Below are positions 12,003-22,580 of a stretch of 64,000 nucleotides of DNA, piece by piece. Location: assembly GCF_029227915.1 (NCBI RefSeq), contig NC_079876.1, positions 13,764,001 through 13,828,000 of the forward strand, in the 5' to 3' direction. Every line of letters starts with the position of its first letter. Position 1 is the stretch's first letter. This stretch comes from Hydractinia symbiolongicarpus (Eukaryota > Cnidaria > Hydrozoa > Anthoathecata > Hydractiniidae). The notes under the pieces are model-generated. The model had not been told where the DNA came from and searched no databases. It was given only the letters and a program-made list of their open reading frames with translations. A program made the position numbers and the translations under genes.

Positions 12003-12850
12003 AATTTTCAATCTTTGTTAAAATAAAATAATTTCTATCGCGTAAAGGCTTTATTTAACCCGCGCAACCAACAATGCCTTCTCGCTAGTCTATTTAGTTT
12101 CCACGCAAAACCTTTGTTTAATAAAAATATTAAACAATAGCTCTTCGTGTCACATTGATAGAGTTGATAACATTTGCAATTATGCTATTGGGAATAGTTA
12201 TGTTAACACTATTTAACAATAGTTACGCGCAGTTATAATAAGCTATTTTTTCTTCAATAATCTTTTGTTTATTACGCGCAAGTTAATGACTTACAAGACT
12301 CGCAAGATGATTAATAAGAACAAAAGACAAACAACTCGGGCAACTTACGGCGCGTCTTTAATTTTTTCGGGAGAAGCACGTGTATACCGCGTTTCTTTAA
12401 ATTATTTCCCGCGTTTTGCTGTTTGACGTGTTCTTTTGACGTGCTGATTTTGTGGGAGGATACATCGCTGACATGCCATTATTTTTAAAGTGTGGGAAGA
12501 GAGGAGGGCAAGAAGGCAGCCATCTTCTTTACGAATGTCTTTTTGACAGAAATGTTTGGGACGTATTTGTAACAGAACACAGAAAAAAAAGGTTTGACAC
12601 ATTTTGTATTGTATTATTTGATCTTTCCAGCTATAGGTAAAATTATATACATATATATATTTTACTAAGAACTCCCAAAAGTGTTTACCTAGCTAGCTAA
12701 AGTTTAAATTTTTACCATCATGGTTTGACAGCTAGCTAGCTATACCTATAGCTATATAAACAGCAATATAAACATTAATAAAAAACAGTCAGTCAAAAAA
12801 TACAAACTCTTTATGTAGGTCTTAGATCACTGCAGATTAGCTAGCTAAAT

Positions 12851-12875
12851 AGTCGTGGGTGCAAATCCCGCCTCT
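12851..12875 (+). repeat. SINE B-box-like fragment
   Basis: AGTCGTGGGTGCAAATCCCG resembles the B-box half of the SINE-like fragments at 3.2 and 40.0 kb. It is too short for certainty. Confidence 0.3.
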
Positions 12876-13197
12876 GTACAAAAGAGTAGCTTAATTAGAA
12901 AAGCAGTTTAGCTAGCTAGTATTCTCTTGCATTAGTAGGGTACGGATATATGCACCACATAATGAACCGTAATGAGTGAAAGTTTTTGAGTGCTTTAGAA
13001 AAGATTTTGTTATTTTATTTTTAAACTGATCTGAACTTGTTTCATGGGCGTACGTCTAAAAGTCCCTTAGTGGTTGTTAAAAACAATATATCTTTAATTT
13101 TCTAAATCAAGGATAGCTAGCTGATAAAGTATATACAAAAGCTATATTTAATAAAAGCTGTTGGAAATAATATGTATATACTCACAAGTTTTAATGT

Positions 13198-14961
13198 TTA
13201 TGTTTTAACGGGAGTATTGCACAGGTTTAAAAAATCTTCCTTCTTTATCTTTTCAAATGTGGGAGGCATTGGTACTGAAACACCACTACCATCTGTAAAG
13301 TATATATATACATCTTTTTGGTACAGTATTATACATTTTACAATTTATAGAACAGTAGTATTACAGATTATAAAGTTCATAGAACAGTAGTAGAACAAAA
13401 GTAGTATATATACATTAGAATATTTAAAACTACAAATTTGTGTGATAAAAATACAAAATTTATTAAAAAAAGCTTTCAAAAATTGGAAAATCAGGAAAAA
13501 GCTGTTGTAATTTGTAAAACATTATTCTTTAGATTCTTACCTGGAAATTTTTCGTATTTACGACGCATTCGGTTTGGATTAACAAAGTTGTTGGTAAATT
13601 TCGATAAATCGATGCCATTGTTTTCCAGGTATTCTATGACAACCGTATTTCCAGTGGTGCCAGGAATGCCATACTTTCGTGCCAATTCAGAATAATTTAT
13701 CTAAAATTTATAAAAATTATCCGTGTGTTAATGAATATTGTAAGTACTGTTTACAGAATATTATATTCGTAACTACCTTTGAACCATCTTCCATATGCTT
13801 TACTTCTTCTAACAGTGCATTTCTGTCAAAATTAATTTTATTCGTGTCTGGACTATGCCTCTTTTTCTTCATTGGTGTATCATCTGTTTGAGATTGCAGT
13901 GATTGTTTTCTTCCTAAAAAGATGTTTGTTTGTTTGTTTGTTTAATTTGGTTTGTTTATTATATATTATGTTTTAAACATTTTTTTAGTTCTTTCATTCC
14001 TGCTAAAAAGTGTGTAACGTTTGTTTTTGTACAAAAATTGTAAAAAATCATACAGCCCAGTATAGTTCTAACTTGTTCTAAAATTAGTTTTACATATGTT
14101 GGAAACAGTTGCTGTACATATATTTATAGATGTATATATATATATATATATATATAAAATATGTATTTATAACATTGCTCTAATATTGGATAAAAAATAA
14201 ATAAATTTGTTCTTACCAATCATTCTTTCAACTGCTTTTTCTTTATTCTCAAGATACTGAATGGATCTTGATTTTTTGTAGGTAGATTTGGACTGTCTGA
14301 TTCCCAAAATCGTATCCATGACTTTGCCTTGACCAAAACATTTTTTTTCCAGGCATTTTTTAATTTTTGTATTTTTTTGCCTTAACTCTCTTTTCTTTTC
14401 GCAATTTGTTTTTACTTCCGCAACGTTAGCTGATTTCCCTTTCGTCAAAATTTTAGTAAATGGTGTATCAAATATTTTATCCCATTTGTCATTGACACTG
14501 TCAAAAACAAACTCGGCTGCTCCTTTCATATATGAAATGTCATTTTTTGTGTGCGGAATTTCGAGAATAATATTTATTGGTGTATCTGGTGTATTTGTGA
14601 TATCAGCGAAGGGTGTTTTCAACGGATTAGGTTTTTTGCGTCTGTGTGTTGTTGAAATTGGAAATGTATTTATATCGGCTTTAAGTGAACTGCATCCTAC
14701 ACATTCGTGCGTTGTATGATATTTTTGCTTTTCACTGTCCAGCTTTAACCACTTTTCTCTTGAAAACTCCTCCAGGTACTTACACCTTTTTTCGCCCATC
14801 CATTTAAATTTTCTGACAAATGCATTAAGCTCGCCGGCCTTTCTGTTAAAGTATTCCTTAGTTATTGATTGATGCGGAAACATAGCCAAAAAATTATTAA
14901 AACGTACATCTTTGTTGCGATAACTAATACTTTGAGTACTGCGTATTACTTCAGCTCTCAT
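13198..14961 (-). CDS. Hypothetical 378-aa protein, four exons, inside the TIR element
   Basis: Exons 14217-14961, 13777-13913, 13541-13700 and 13198-13292 are bounded by good GT-AG sites (donors GTAAGA, GTAGTT, GTAAGA). They join in phases 1, 0 and 1 to one open frame ending at TAA 13198. The frame is basic. It has an N-terminal Trp/Lys-rich segment (KFKWMGEKRCKYLEEF), a small Cys/His cluster (HECVGC) near residue 87, a Lys-rich middle, then a segment with ELARKYGIPGTTGNTVVIEY that could be a helix-turn-helix (inference). No DDE/D or RNase H motif was recognised. The frame stays open upstream of the ATG to an acceptor at 14991-14992, so an extra 5' exon is possible. The conserved splicing and phases argue that it is or recently was expressed. 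Function unknown. Confidence 0.7.
14133..14156. repeat. (TA)n microsatellite
   Basis: Twelve uninterrupted TA dinucleotides, just downstream of exon 1's donor in the minus-strand gene. Confidence 0.9.
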
Positions 14962-15548
14962 AAACGCACATTGAAAAAAAAGTTCCCATACTGCAGTAAT
15001 TGTTCGGCAAAAATAATGTTTATATATTTTACCGCCTTAAGCTACCATTTTCAATTTTCGCGCTTCTGCTAACATTACGGAAAAACTCGACGTATTCCCG
15101 ACACTGTCGTCAAATGTTGACGAAAATGCCCTATTTTGACGAAATATTTGAAAAACTGTCGGAAAACAGTGTTTGCGCGGGCAACCTGTAAATATTTTAT
15201 CTGTCACAATTCGTGCCTGATATGTCAGTGACTAACAAAAAAGCTGTTAAAAGTTTCCGGGAGCCGTATTTTTGAATAAATTCAATTAAAACGAACCGAC
15301 AAGGAAACTTGAAATCGACGCTGTGACGTCATTTTTTAGTTTATAATATTTTAACAGCTTTTTTTAAGAACAGTCCATCAAAAGCTACGTTTTAGCCTAA
15401 AAACCGACATGAAAAGTTCTTTCCCCATAGTGAGATCACTACATTGGCCTGTTAGGGACTGTCCGTAAGTTGCCCGAGAACTACCGCCTCCGAGAAAAAG
15501 GTGTGAAACTTGAGCGTACGCGTACGCTTACATCTGGACTGTACTGTA

Positions 15549-15901
15549 TTTATATTGCTCTGATTGTTCGCAAACACCGAAATTTCTAATATAAAGTTGG
15601 ACCGGCATCCGTAAATTGAGTTAGAACATAACTCTTCATAATCTGAATTTAATTTTTGCGGAGCAAAGCGGAGCCCATTTTCTCCTTATATAAGGCAAAT
15701 ATATGTGAAAAGAAAGCACGGTGGATAGTATATAGGATTTCTATACAATTTCCGAGCCTTGTCCCCCTATACATTAAAAATATCAAAAATTCCGCCGTTT
15801 TGGGTCAGTTTCTAAGCGATATAATATAGTCATTCTTAAGTATATTTTTTAGTGAGCGAGTCAACATGTTTTCAGCACGGCGATGAAGTTTTTGTTGTTT
15901 T
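15549..15901. other. Spacer between the TIR element and the LINE nest
   Basis: AT-rich, with no gene or repeat recognised. Confidence 0.4.
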
Positions 15902-16179
15902 TTAAATATGGTTTAAATATGAACCGTTAACCGTTAAAGATGGCGGCACGAAAACATAAACAAGAAACTGAAAGTAATTAATTAGTAAACACATCTACGC
16001 GAAACTTGTGTTAAGACACGAAACGGGTTTCAAAAGATTAACAAATTAATAATCACTTACTTCTTGACATTGTTGACTGCTGTTTAAACTGGAATTCATG
16101 GTATAATTGACACACGGCTTACATCCAACACAACGCTGAAAAGACTTTACGCAATTAAAGATTTGTTTTGTTTCAAGAT

Positions 16180-16341
16180 TTGCTTTAAAAGGGCACTCTC
16201 CTCATCGGGGACCTCTTAGGTAAGCCAGTAAACTTAAAATTTATTCTTATCTGACAGTTGGTGTTTGCGAAGAGTGTTTGGTATCAAATTTAAGATTTAA
16301 AGAAGGCGCATTATAAAGGCACCCTCCTTATCGGGGTTCTT
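16180..16341 (+). repeat. Duplicated segment in the RLE-LINE 5' UTR
   Basis: AAAGGGCACTCTCCTCATCGG at 16188 is echoed by AAAGGCACCCTCCTTATCGG near 16315, about 120-127 bp apart. Tandem monomers upstream of the first ORF are known from LINEs that carry internal promoters; a promoter role here is inference. Confidence 0.5.
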
Positions 16342-16405
16342 TGAGTTAGGAGAGAAATTAGTTTTAGTGTATTTGTTTTGCGTCTATCGATTGTACTGAA
16401 ACAGC

Positions 16406-16816
16406 ATGGATGGAATGATTAAACGACTATTTTATAATGATCAACCACCACCACAAGACAATGATTCTGAGGAAAGAAAAACAAGTTTGGGTGAAAATTA
16501 TATGGTTGAAAAAGGAAATCAATCTTCTGGAAACACTGCTATACCCAACACAAAAAGGTTTGAAAACTACAATTGCACGCATTGTGAGAAGAAATGCAAG
16601 AGTTCCTCTGGACTTAAATTGCATTTGAAAGCCTGTAAACAAAACCTGGTGATAAAAAACCCAGAAAATACAAGGAAAATTAAAGAAGTCATTGCAGGTG
16701 TGTCTTTAACGGAAACTTCAAAAAAGGAAAACATTAAATTGAAGTCAACAACACAAAGCTCAGGTGTCAAAACTTTGGAAAATCATTACGAAACCACAAA
16801 TCAAGATTTGGGGTGA
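16406..16816 (+). CDS. RLE-LINE N-terminal segment with a C2H2 zinc finger
   Basis: A 136-aa frame. Residues about 52-74 form a classical C2H2 finger (YNCTHCEKKCKSSSGLKLHL..C), which in R2-like LINEs helps recognise the DNA target. The stop falls at 16816, while the downstream RT frame is already open from 16764 in the +1 frame, so the two overlap by about 50 bases. Either one base was lost or gained in a formerly single ORF, or translation shifts frame. R2-group elements normally have a single ORF, so mutation is likelier. Confidence 0.75.
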   Translation: MDGMIKRLFYNDQPPPQDNDSEERKTSLGENYMVEKGNQSSGNTAIPNTKRFENYNCTHCEKKCKSSSGLKLHLKACKQNLVIKNPENTRKIKEVIAGVSLTETSKKENIKLKSTTQSSGVKTLENHYETTNQDLG

Positions 16817-18594
16817 TCATACGTTAGATGACGTGATACAAATCTTCAATGCCACGTACGACGAAGTTGTGCACTGGAGAAGAAACTTGTTTTTACTACC
16901 AACAGGTGCAGCAGGGAAGAGATATATTACTGAAACAATAAGACTCATAGAGATCTGGAACCAACAAGTAGATTTATTAAAGGGGATTTCTATCAAAGCA
17001 GTTATGACGATGCCGATGCTTCTACTACAAAAACCATCATACAGGTCCAAAGTGAAGGATCACTCTGAATGTCTTAACCGTAGATTAAATCTCTGGGTGG
17101 AAGGAAGATTCGATGATTTGATGAGAGAATCAAGGACTATACAATCTAAAATCCCAAAACCAAATTCCCTGAATACTCCAGAGCAGTGCGCTAAAAATTT
17201 CGCAAAACTAATGCTTCAAGGAAAGATACATGCTGCACTAAGATTATTGGATGATAAGATGTCTGGTGGAGTACTGGATCTAACTGATGAGACACTCCAA
17301 GAACTGAGGTTGAAACATCCAAATCCTGTTGACGCTGATGAATCTGTGCTTCTCAAAGGGGAAATCCCATTTATCGATCCTGCTATTTACAACAACATAG
17401 ATGAAACAACAATATTGAAAGCCGCACTTCGTACAAAAGGTTCAGCAGGACCGTCAGGAATGAATTCAGATGGCTGGAGACGTATATTAGTGTCAAAGAA
17501 TTTTGGAAAGATCGCCTTGGAATTGAGATCATCTTTGGCTCGGTTTGCGAAAAATCTTTGTACAACTGCATTTGATCACACAGAAGGCAATTCACTGGAA
17601 GCATACATCGCTTGTAGGTTAATACCACTAGATAAGAAACCTGGTGTGCGGCCTATTGGTGTGGGGGAGGTTCTTCGAAGGGTGATTGGAAAGTCCATAA
17701 TATCAGTAATCAAACCGGAAATACTTGAAAACGCTGGTTCTCTCCAATTATGTGCTGGTCTACCTTCTGGATGTGAGGCAGCTGCTCATGCCATGACAAC
17801 AATTTTTGAAGAAGAAGGAACAGACGCATTACTTTTAGTAGATGCTACGAATGCTTTTAACTCACTTAATCGGAAAGTGCTACTTCATAATATCCGATAC
17901 ATATGTCCAGCTATGTCTACGTATATACAAAATTGTTATAGCTTACCAACGAGGCTGTTTGTTATGGGTGGGAAAGAAATATTATCGGCAGAAGGAACAA
18001 CTCAAGGTGACCCGTTCGCTATGCCAGCTTATGCAGTTGGAATTGTTCCTCTTCTCCCGCTGTTGAAGAATGACGTGGAAGATAGAAAGTTGAACATAAC
18101 TCACTGCGCTTATGCTGATGATCTGGGAGGTGCCGGAAAAATATTTGAATTAAGAAAATGGTGGGATAAAGTTGAGCATTATGGTCCATTATTCGGCTAT
18201 TATCCTAAGGCACCAAAATCATGGTTAATAGTAAAGGATGAACATAAATTAGTAGCTGATGATGTCTTCAGTGACACGGAGATAAACATCACTACAGTTG
18301 GAAATAAATATCTTGGCAGCTTTATAGGTACACAAGATGAGAAAGAAAAGTACATCATTGGGTTGGTAAATGAATGGATTGTTCAGATAAAGAAGTTAGC
18401 TAAAATTGCACTTTTTCAACCACACGCTGCCTATGCTGCTTACATAAGTGGATTCCAACACAAATTTAACTATTTTATCCGGACACTTGGGGATATGAGC
18501 AAGTATATCAAAGTACTGGACGATGTTATCGACAATACATTGATCCCAGCATTGACAGAGGGACATAAATGTACCGAAAACGAGAGAATATTAC
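16764..18594 (+). pseudogene. RLE-LINE reverse transcriptase, interrupted
   Basis: The frame carries an RT domain: an LLLVDATNAFNSLNR palm motif, a TTQGDPFAMPAYA motif and the catalytic AYADDLGGAG box near residue 450. It ends abruptly where the (CAT)n tail of a minus-strand LINE begins at 18595; the codons that follow (a run of Ile, then HASMGWTG) belong to that LINE. Coding resumes beyond 22580. In life it would reverse-transcribe the element RNA at a nicked target. Confidence 0.88.
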
Positions 18595-18620
18595 TCATCA
18601 TCATCATCATCATTCTCGGC

Positions 18621-20598
18621 TTAACGTCCGTTTTCCATGCTAGCATGGGTTGGACGGGGTATATTAATGACCCTCTTCCAATCTGATCTAGACTGTGTTA
18701 GATCTAAACTCAACTTCCTCTCTATCAAGTCTGTCCTTATAACCTCCTGCCAAGTCTTTCTCGGTCTGCCTCTGGGCTTTGCCCCAGGAACTATCAAGTC
18801 TCTACACTTTCTTACCCAATTATCCTCCTCCATTCTTTCCAAGTGCCCCAGCCAATTCAATCTTCTTATCTGGATAACATCTTTAATTCTACAGAGACTT
18901 AGCCTGCTTCTTAGCTCATCTGAACTCTTTCTGTCTCTCAGACTGGCATTACACATCCACCTAACCATTCTCATATCATTCCTTTCTAAACGGTCAAGAT
19001 CTTCCTGCTTCACTGCCCATGTCTCACTACCGTACAACATAACACTTCTTACACAGGCCTCATACAACCTACCTTTTACCTCAATTGACAGGACTCTGCT
19101 AGTCAATAAAGGAAGTAACTCTCTAAACTTTTTCCAAGCAGAACCTATCCTGCAAGTAACACTTCTTCCAACACCCCCTTCACTGCCCAACATATCACCT
19201 AAGTAACAGAAGTTCTTAACTATCTCTAACGAGCCACTGTTGTAAATCATTAAAGCTGGAAATACTTCATTCTCTATAATCTCACCTTTGCAACGCTTGC
19301 ATACAAACTGTATGCCAGCTCTTAACCTTCCACTAATACTACTGCACTTCTTATGTACCCAATGCTTGCAAGTCTGACAAAAAATTGAGTTACTACCAAC
19401 CTTTTTCCTGCAAACTCCACAAGGCCACTTTCCAACTACAAGGTCACACTTGGCTGCAATGCTACTTATCATGACTTTAGACTTTGCTGTGTTTACCTTC
19501 AGCCCTTTCTCTTCTAGTTCTTTCTTCCACTTCTCAAACTTTTCAACTAATTCTTCCATCGACTCTGCTATGAGAACCAAATCATCTGCATACAATAACT
19601 CCCATGGACAACCTGTTTTGAACTCCATCGACAGCGCTTCTAAGACTAGAATAAACAACAAAGGACTAAGTACAGAACCCTGATGTACACCAACATTTAC
19701 ACTAAATTCATCACTAAGTGAATCGTTAATCCTGACACGACTTCTAGCATTGCTGTACATAGACTGAACCATCGTAACTAGCCACTCATCCACACCTAAT
19801 TTTCTCATAGCCCACCAAATAACTTTACGTGGCACTCTATCAAAAGCTTTCTCTAAATCTACAAAGGCAAAATAGAGATTCTTTCTCTTTCCTAAATACT
19901 TTTCCTGAAGCTGTCTGAGTAAAAATATTGCATCTGTAGTGCCACGCCCTGGAACAAAACCAAATTGCATCTTATCTATAACAATTCTTTCTCTAAGTAA
20001 CTTATCAATCACTCTTTCAATAACTTTCATTACTTGATCAACCAACTTCAAACCTCTATAGTTACCCCTTTCTAATGCATCACCCTTGCCCTTGAAACAA
20101 TTCACTATTACACTCGACTGCCACTCACTCAGAATAGCACCATCCTTTATAATCTGGTTAGCAAGACTTGTAATAAGCTCAACTCCAACATATCCAGATG
20201 CTTTTACCATCTCTGCAACAATACCTGATACTCCTACAGCCTTGCCAATCTTCATTTTCCTAATAGCCTCCACTACCCATTCTGTCTTGATCTGCATGGC
20301 TGGCCCTTCTACGACATCATCATCAGACAAATTATCCTCGTCCCAATCAAACTCAGTGTTAAGCAACCTCTGATAATGATTCTTCCAAGCTACCCTTTTC
20401 TCCTCCTCTGTGCTAGCCAAAACACCTTCATCATTACGTATACACTTCTCACCTACAATGTCTTGATTAGTCTTCTTCATTTGCTTTGCTATCTTGAATA
20501 CCTCATTGCGCTGGTCTTCCCTTCTTAACACATCTGCAAATCTGTTTCTCTCTGCTTCTGATTTTGCCTTATACACTGCTGTACGAGCCCGACGCTTA
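18621..20598 (-). pseudogene. LINE RT plus C-terminal finger domain (N-terminal part separated by a transposon)
   Basis: The continuous frame of about 660 codons has RT palm motifs FAFVDLEKAFDRV (about residue 250), GVHQGSVLSPLLF (about 310) and LLYADDLVLI (about 342). A PHD-like finger CGVCRKK..FCQTCKHWVHKKC follows (about 399-428), then a conserved tail. The first few codons of the frame lie in the inserted transposon, not in the LINE. It was once one polyprotein with the endonuclease at 21350-22558. An intact RT frame implies a young copy. Confidence 0.88.
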
Positions 20599-21349
20599 GG
20601 GGCTATTTCTTTCATACCTGAGATTCAAATCTGTATGCTCCAACTGCTCCGACTGCTCCGGTGACCAAAGAAACAACACGGAACCGAATCCAAGTGCTCC
20701 GACATTTTTATGTGGTTTAAAAATATAGCTTATATTTTTGCATAATTTTTGCATAATTAAGAAACCACGGCTCATTTGTAAACAAATATGGCTGTTTCAA
20801 AAGCGAAAGCGCTAGCGATTTTAGCCGTTTAATTTAAAAGTCATTTTTAATTTTTTTTTCGGTGGAGACGGCGACTGACGTATGGCGCTGGTATCTATCG
20901 TAGATAATTCTCCTGTTTCATCATTTCCTCCCCATATATTCTGTAAATAAAAACCGTAATCTTCGCAAGAAGTGTTAAATGACATCGCGCTTTCACTTTT
21001 AATCAAGTTGTGTTTACATTTGAAGCTGTCCTGTTTGTTTATTTTTCGGTATAATTAAGTTCCGTCTCCCGTGGTTTTTTAATTTATGTAAAGTATTCAA
21101 AATGGTTTTTCACTGCAAGAGTTTCACTAGCGAAAAAATGTGCGCCAAAGAAATGGGTTTTCGGAGCAAGAAGGCTTTGACCGTAGTAAGTCAAATTATT
21201 AGTTCTGAGTGCTCTAAATGCTCCAAGTGAACTGCTCCTCGAGGAGTTCATCCAGATTCGATTCTGAATGCCCCAAATTACCAAAGAAATGATAGTTGGA
21301 GCACTTGGAGCATTTAGAACCGATTCTTGTGTGCGAAAGAAATAGCCCC
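20599..21349. mobile_element. 751-bp DNA transposon with 15- to 19-bp TIRs, inside the LINE
   Basis: The ends GGGGCTATTTCTTTC (20599) and GAAAGAAATAGCCCC (ending 21349) are perfect inverted repeats; the match extends outward through CTTA/TAAG. Flanking TTA and TAA fit a TA duplication or a PIF/Harbinger-like TWA site. The interior has many CTCCAAGTGCTCC-type repeats near both ends. A minus-strand acceptor (TTTTTATTTACAG) near 20943 leads into an open segment ending in a Pro/Lys-rich tail (SPSPPKKKLK), possibly a remnant terminal exon of a transposon protein. Confidence 0.78.
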
Positions 21350-22558
21350 TAAGTAAATATTTTTACTACCACCTGACTTCCACTCTTTCCAAAGTTTCCT
21401 CTTTTCCTTTATACACTGGTCAACCTCATTATTCCACCACCAGGTCTGTCTATGTCTAGCTGGTCCTTTCGTCCACCCACAGGTATCATCAGAAGCTTCT
21501 AGAAGACAATTCTTCAAAGTAGTCCAAGTACTTTCAACATTGTCACTATCACATTGACTATTGTAGGCTAACTGCTGAACTTTTGCACTAAATTGTCTTG
21601 CTACAATCTCTTCCTTCAGCTTCCAGACTTTTCGACGGGGCCTGTACTTTCCCTTGGCTTCTCTGACACTCTTCAAGATAATATCACAAACCAGCAACCT
21701 ATGCTGGGAAACACACTCTTCCCCCGATATAACTTTCACGTCCTTCACCACTTTCTTGTCTGACTTTCTAACCAAAAAGTAATCTATCTGTGTCTTACAA
21801 CCACCTGACTCATATGTTATCAGCCTACTCTGTCTCTTACTGAATGATGTGTTGCAAACCACCATGTCCGTTGCCATTCCAAACTCAAGCAATCTCTCCC
21901 CTTCCTTATTTCTGCTCCCAAATCCATAGCCTCCATGCACACCTCTATAACCTTCAGATGACTTCCCAACATGACCATTAAAGTCGCCGCCCACCATGAC
22001 AAGTTCAGTGTCTCCAAACTTTGATGTGACTGCTATTAACTCATCATAAAACTTATCTTTTTCTTCCTCACTGAGTCCACACTGTGGAGCATAAACTGAC
22101 AGAAAAGTGACAATCCTATTACCTATCAAAAACTTTATCACTATAATACGACTATTAACTCGCATAACATCTATTACTTTTTCTACCCACTTCTCTGCAA
22201 CGAATATGCCAACTCCTCCATATCCATCACTATTACCAATCCAAAAAAGCTTATACCTTGCCCTCCTACCTTCCACAAATCTCACTGAAGCTCCTCTCCA
22301 CCTAACTTCCTGAACACAACACATATCAACAGATCTACGTTCTAACATTTCAACTACTTCACCTGCTCTACCTCTCAGAGTACCAACATTTACACTAGCC
22401 ATCCTCAACCTAGTGTTATCTACCTTGTGATGTGATAGCTGGGTAACGGTCTGACGATGCTCACATCTGACATCTGTCCTACCGTGCGCGACACCTTCAT
22501 TACTTAGAGTTCCAGCCCCGTTTACGCAGTTTGTCTGATTAACTATTCTTACGGCCAT
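21350..22558 (-). pseudogene. LINE apurinic-type endonuclease domain
   Basis: The open frame starts with ATG at 22558. It has the exonuclease-endonuclease-phosphatase motifs: RMASVNVGTLRG, CCVQEVRW (Mg-binding Glu), SVYAPQCG, GGDFNGHVG, IDYFLV and SQHRLLVCD (catalytic Asp/His). It nicks target DNA to prime reverse transcription. The frame runs out in the inserted DNA transposon at 21349, separating it from its RT. The deposited product resembles the protein commonly annotated as craniofacial development protein 2-like, which derives from such LINEs. Confidence 0.9.
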
Positions 22559-22580
22559 TAATAAAGAGTTTTGGCATTGT

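Larger units (their letters stand above)
11279..15548 (-). mobile_element. 4.27-kb element with 37-bp terminal inverted repeats and a spliced gene
   Basis: The left end (11281-11317, starting CAGTACAGTCCAGATGTAAG and containing CGTACGCGTACG) is matched perfectly in reverse at 15510-15546. Both ends are flanked by TA, which could be a TA target duplication, as in Tc1/mariner-like groups. A second, inner inverted 16-mer (CTCGGGCAACTTACGG) lies at 12335-12350 and 15463-15478. Inside are a 53-bp satellite, a TA microsatellite, TAGC clusters and a four-exon minus-strand gene (13198-14961). I recognise no transposase catalytic motif. It may be a non-autonomous element that captured a gene, or an autonomous element of a family I do not recognise. 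Confidence 0.8.
18595..22580 (-). mobile_element. Long APE-type LINE, inserted in the RLE-LINE
   Basis: Minus-strand non-LTR element with an exonuclease-endonuclease-phosphatase domain first, then RT, then a PHD-like finger and a C-terminal tail ending in (GAT)n, the order of RTE/CR1-like LINEs. The 3' 790 bp are about 99 percent identical by eye to the copy at 2.1 kb. It sits exactly between codons of the RLE-LINE RT. No convincing target duplication is visible at the two junctions. The right boundary (about 22565-22585) is uncertain because the 5' end of the family is not known to me. A DNA transposon splits it at 20599-21349. Confidence 0.88.

Noticed and set aside
12402-12640. Overlapping 62- to 66-codon frames on both strands in the TIR element
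   Set aside because: The plus frame begins at GTG after a stop and ends near a donor, but no other exon joins it; too weak to call.
15000-15191. Upstream first exon for the TIR-element gene (short ATG frame with donor near 15033)
   Set aside because: The candidate ends in phase 0 and leads to a stop when joined to the acceptor at 14991; no in-phase option was found.
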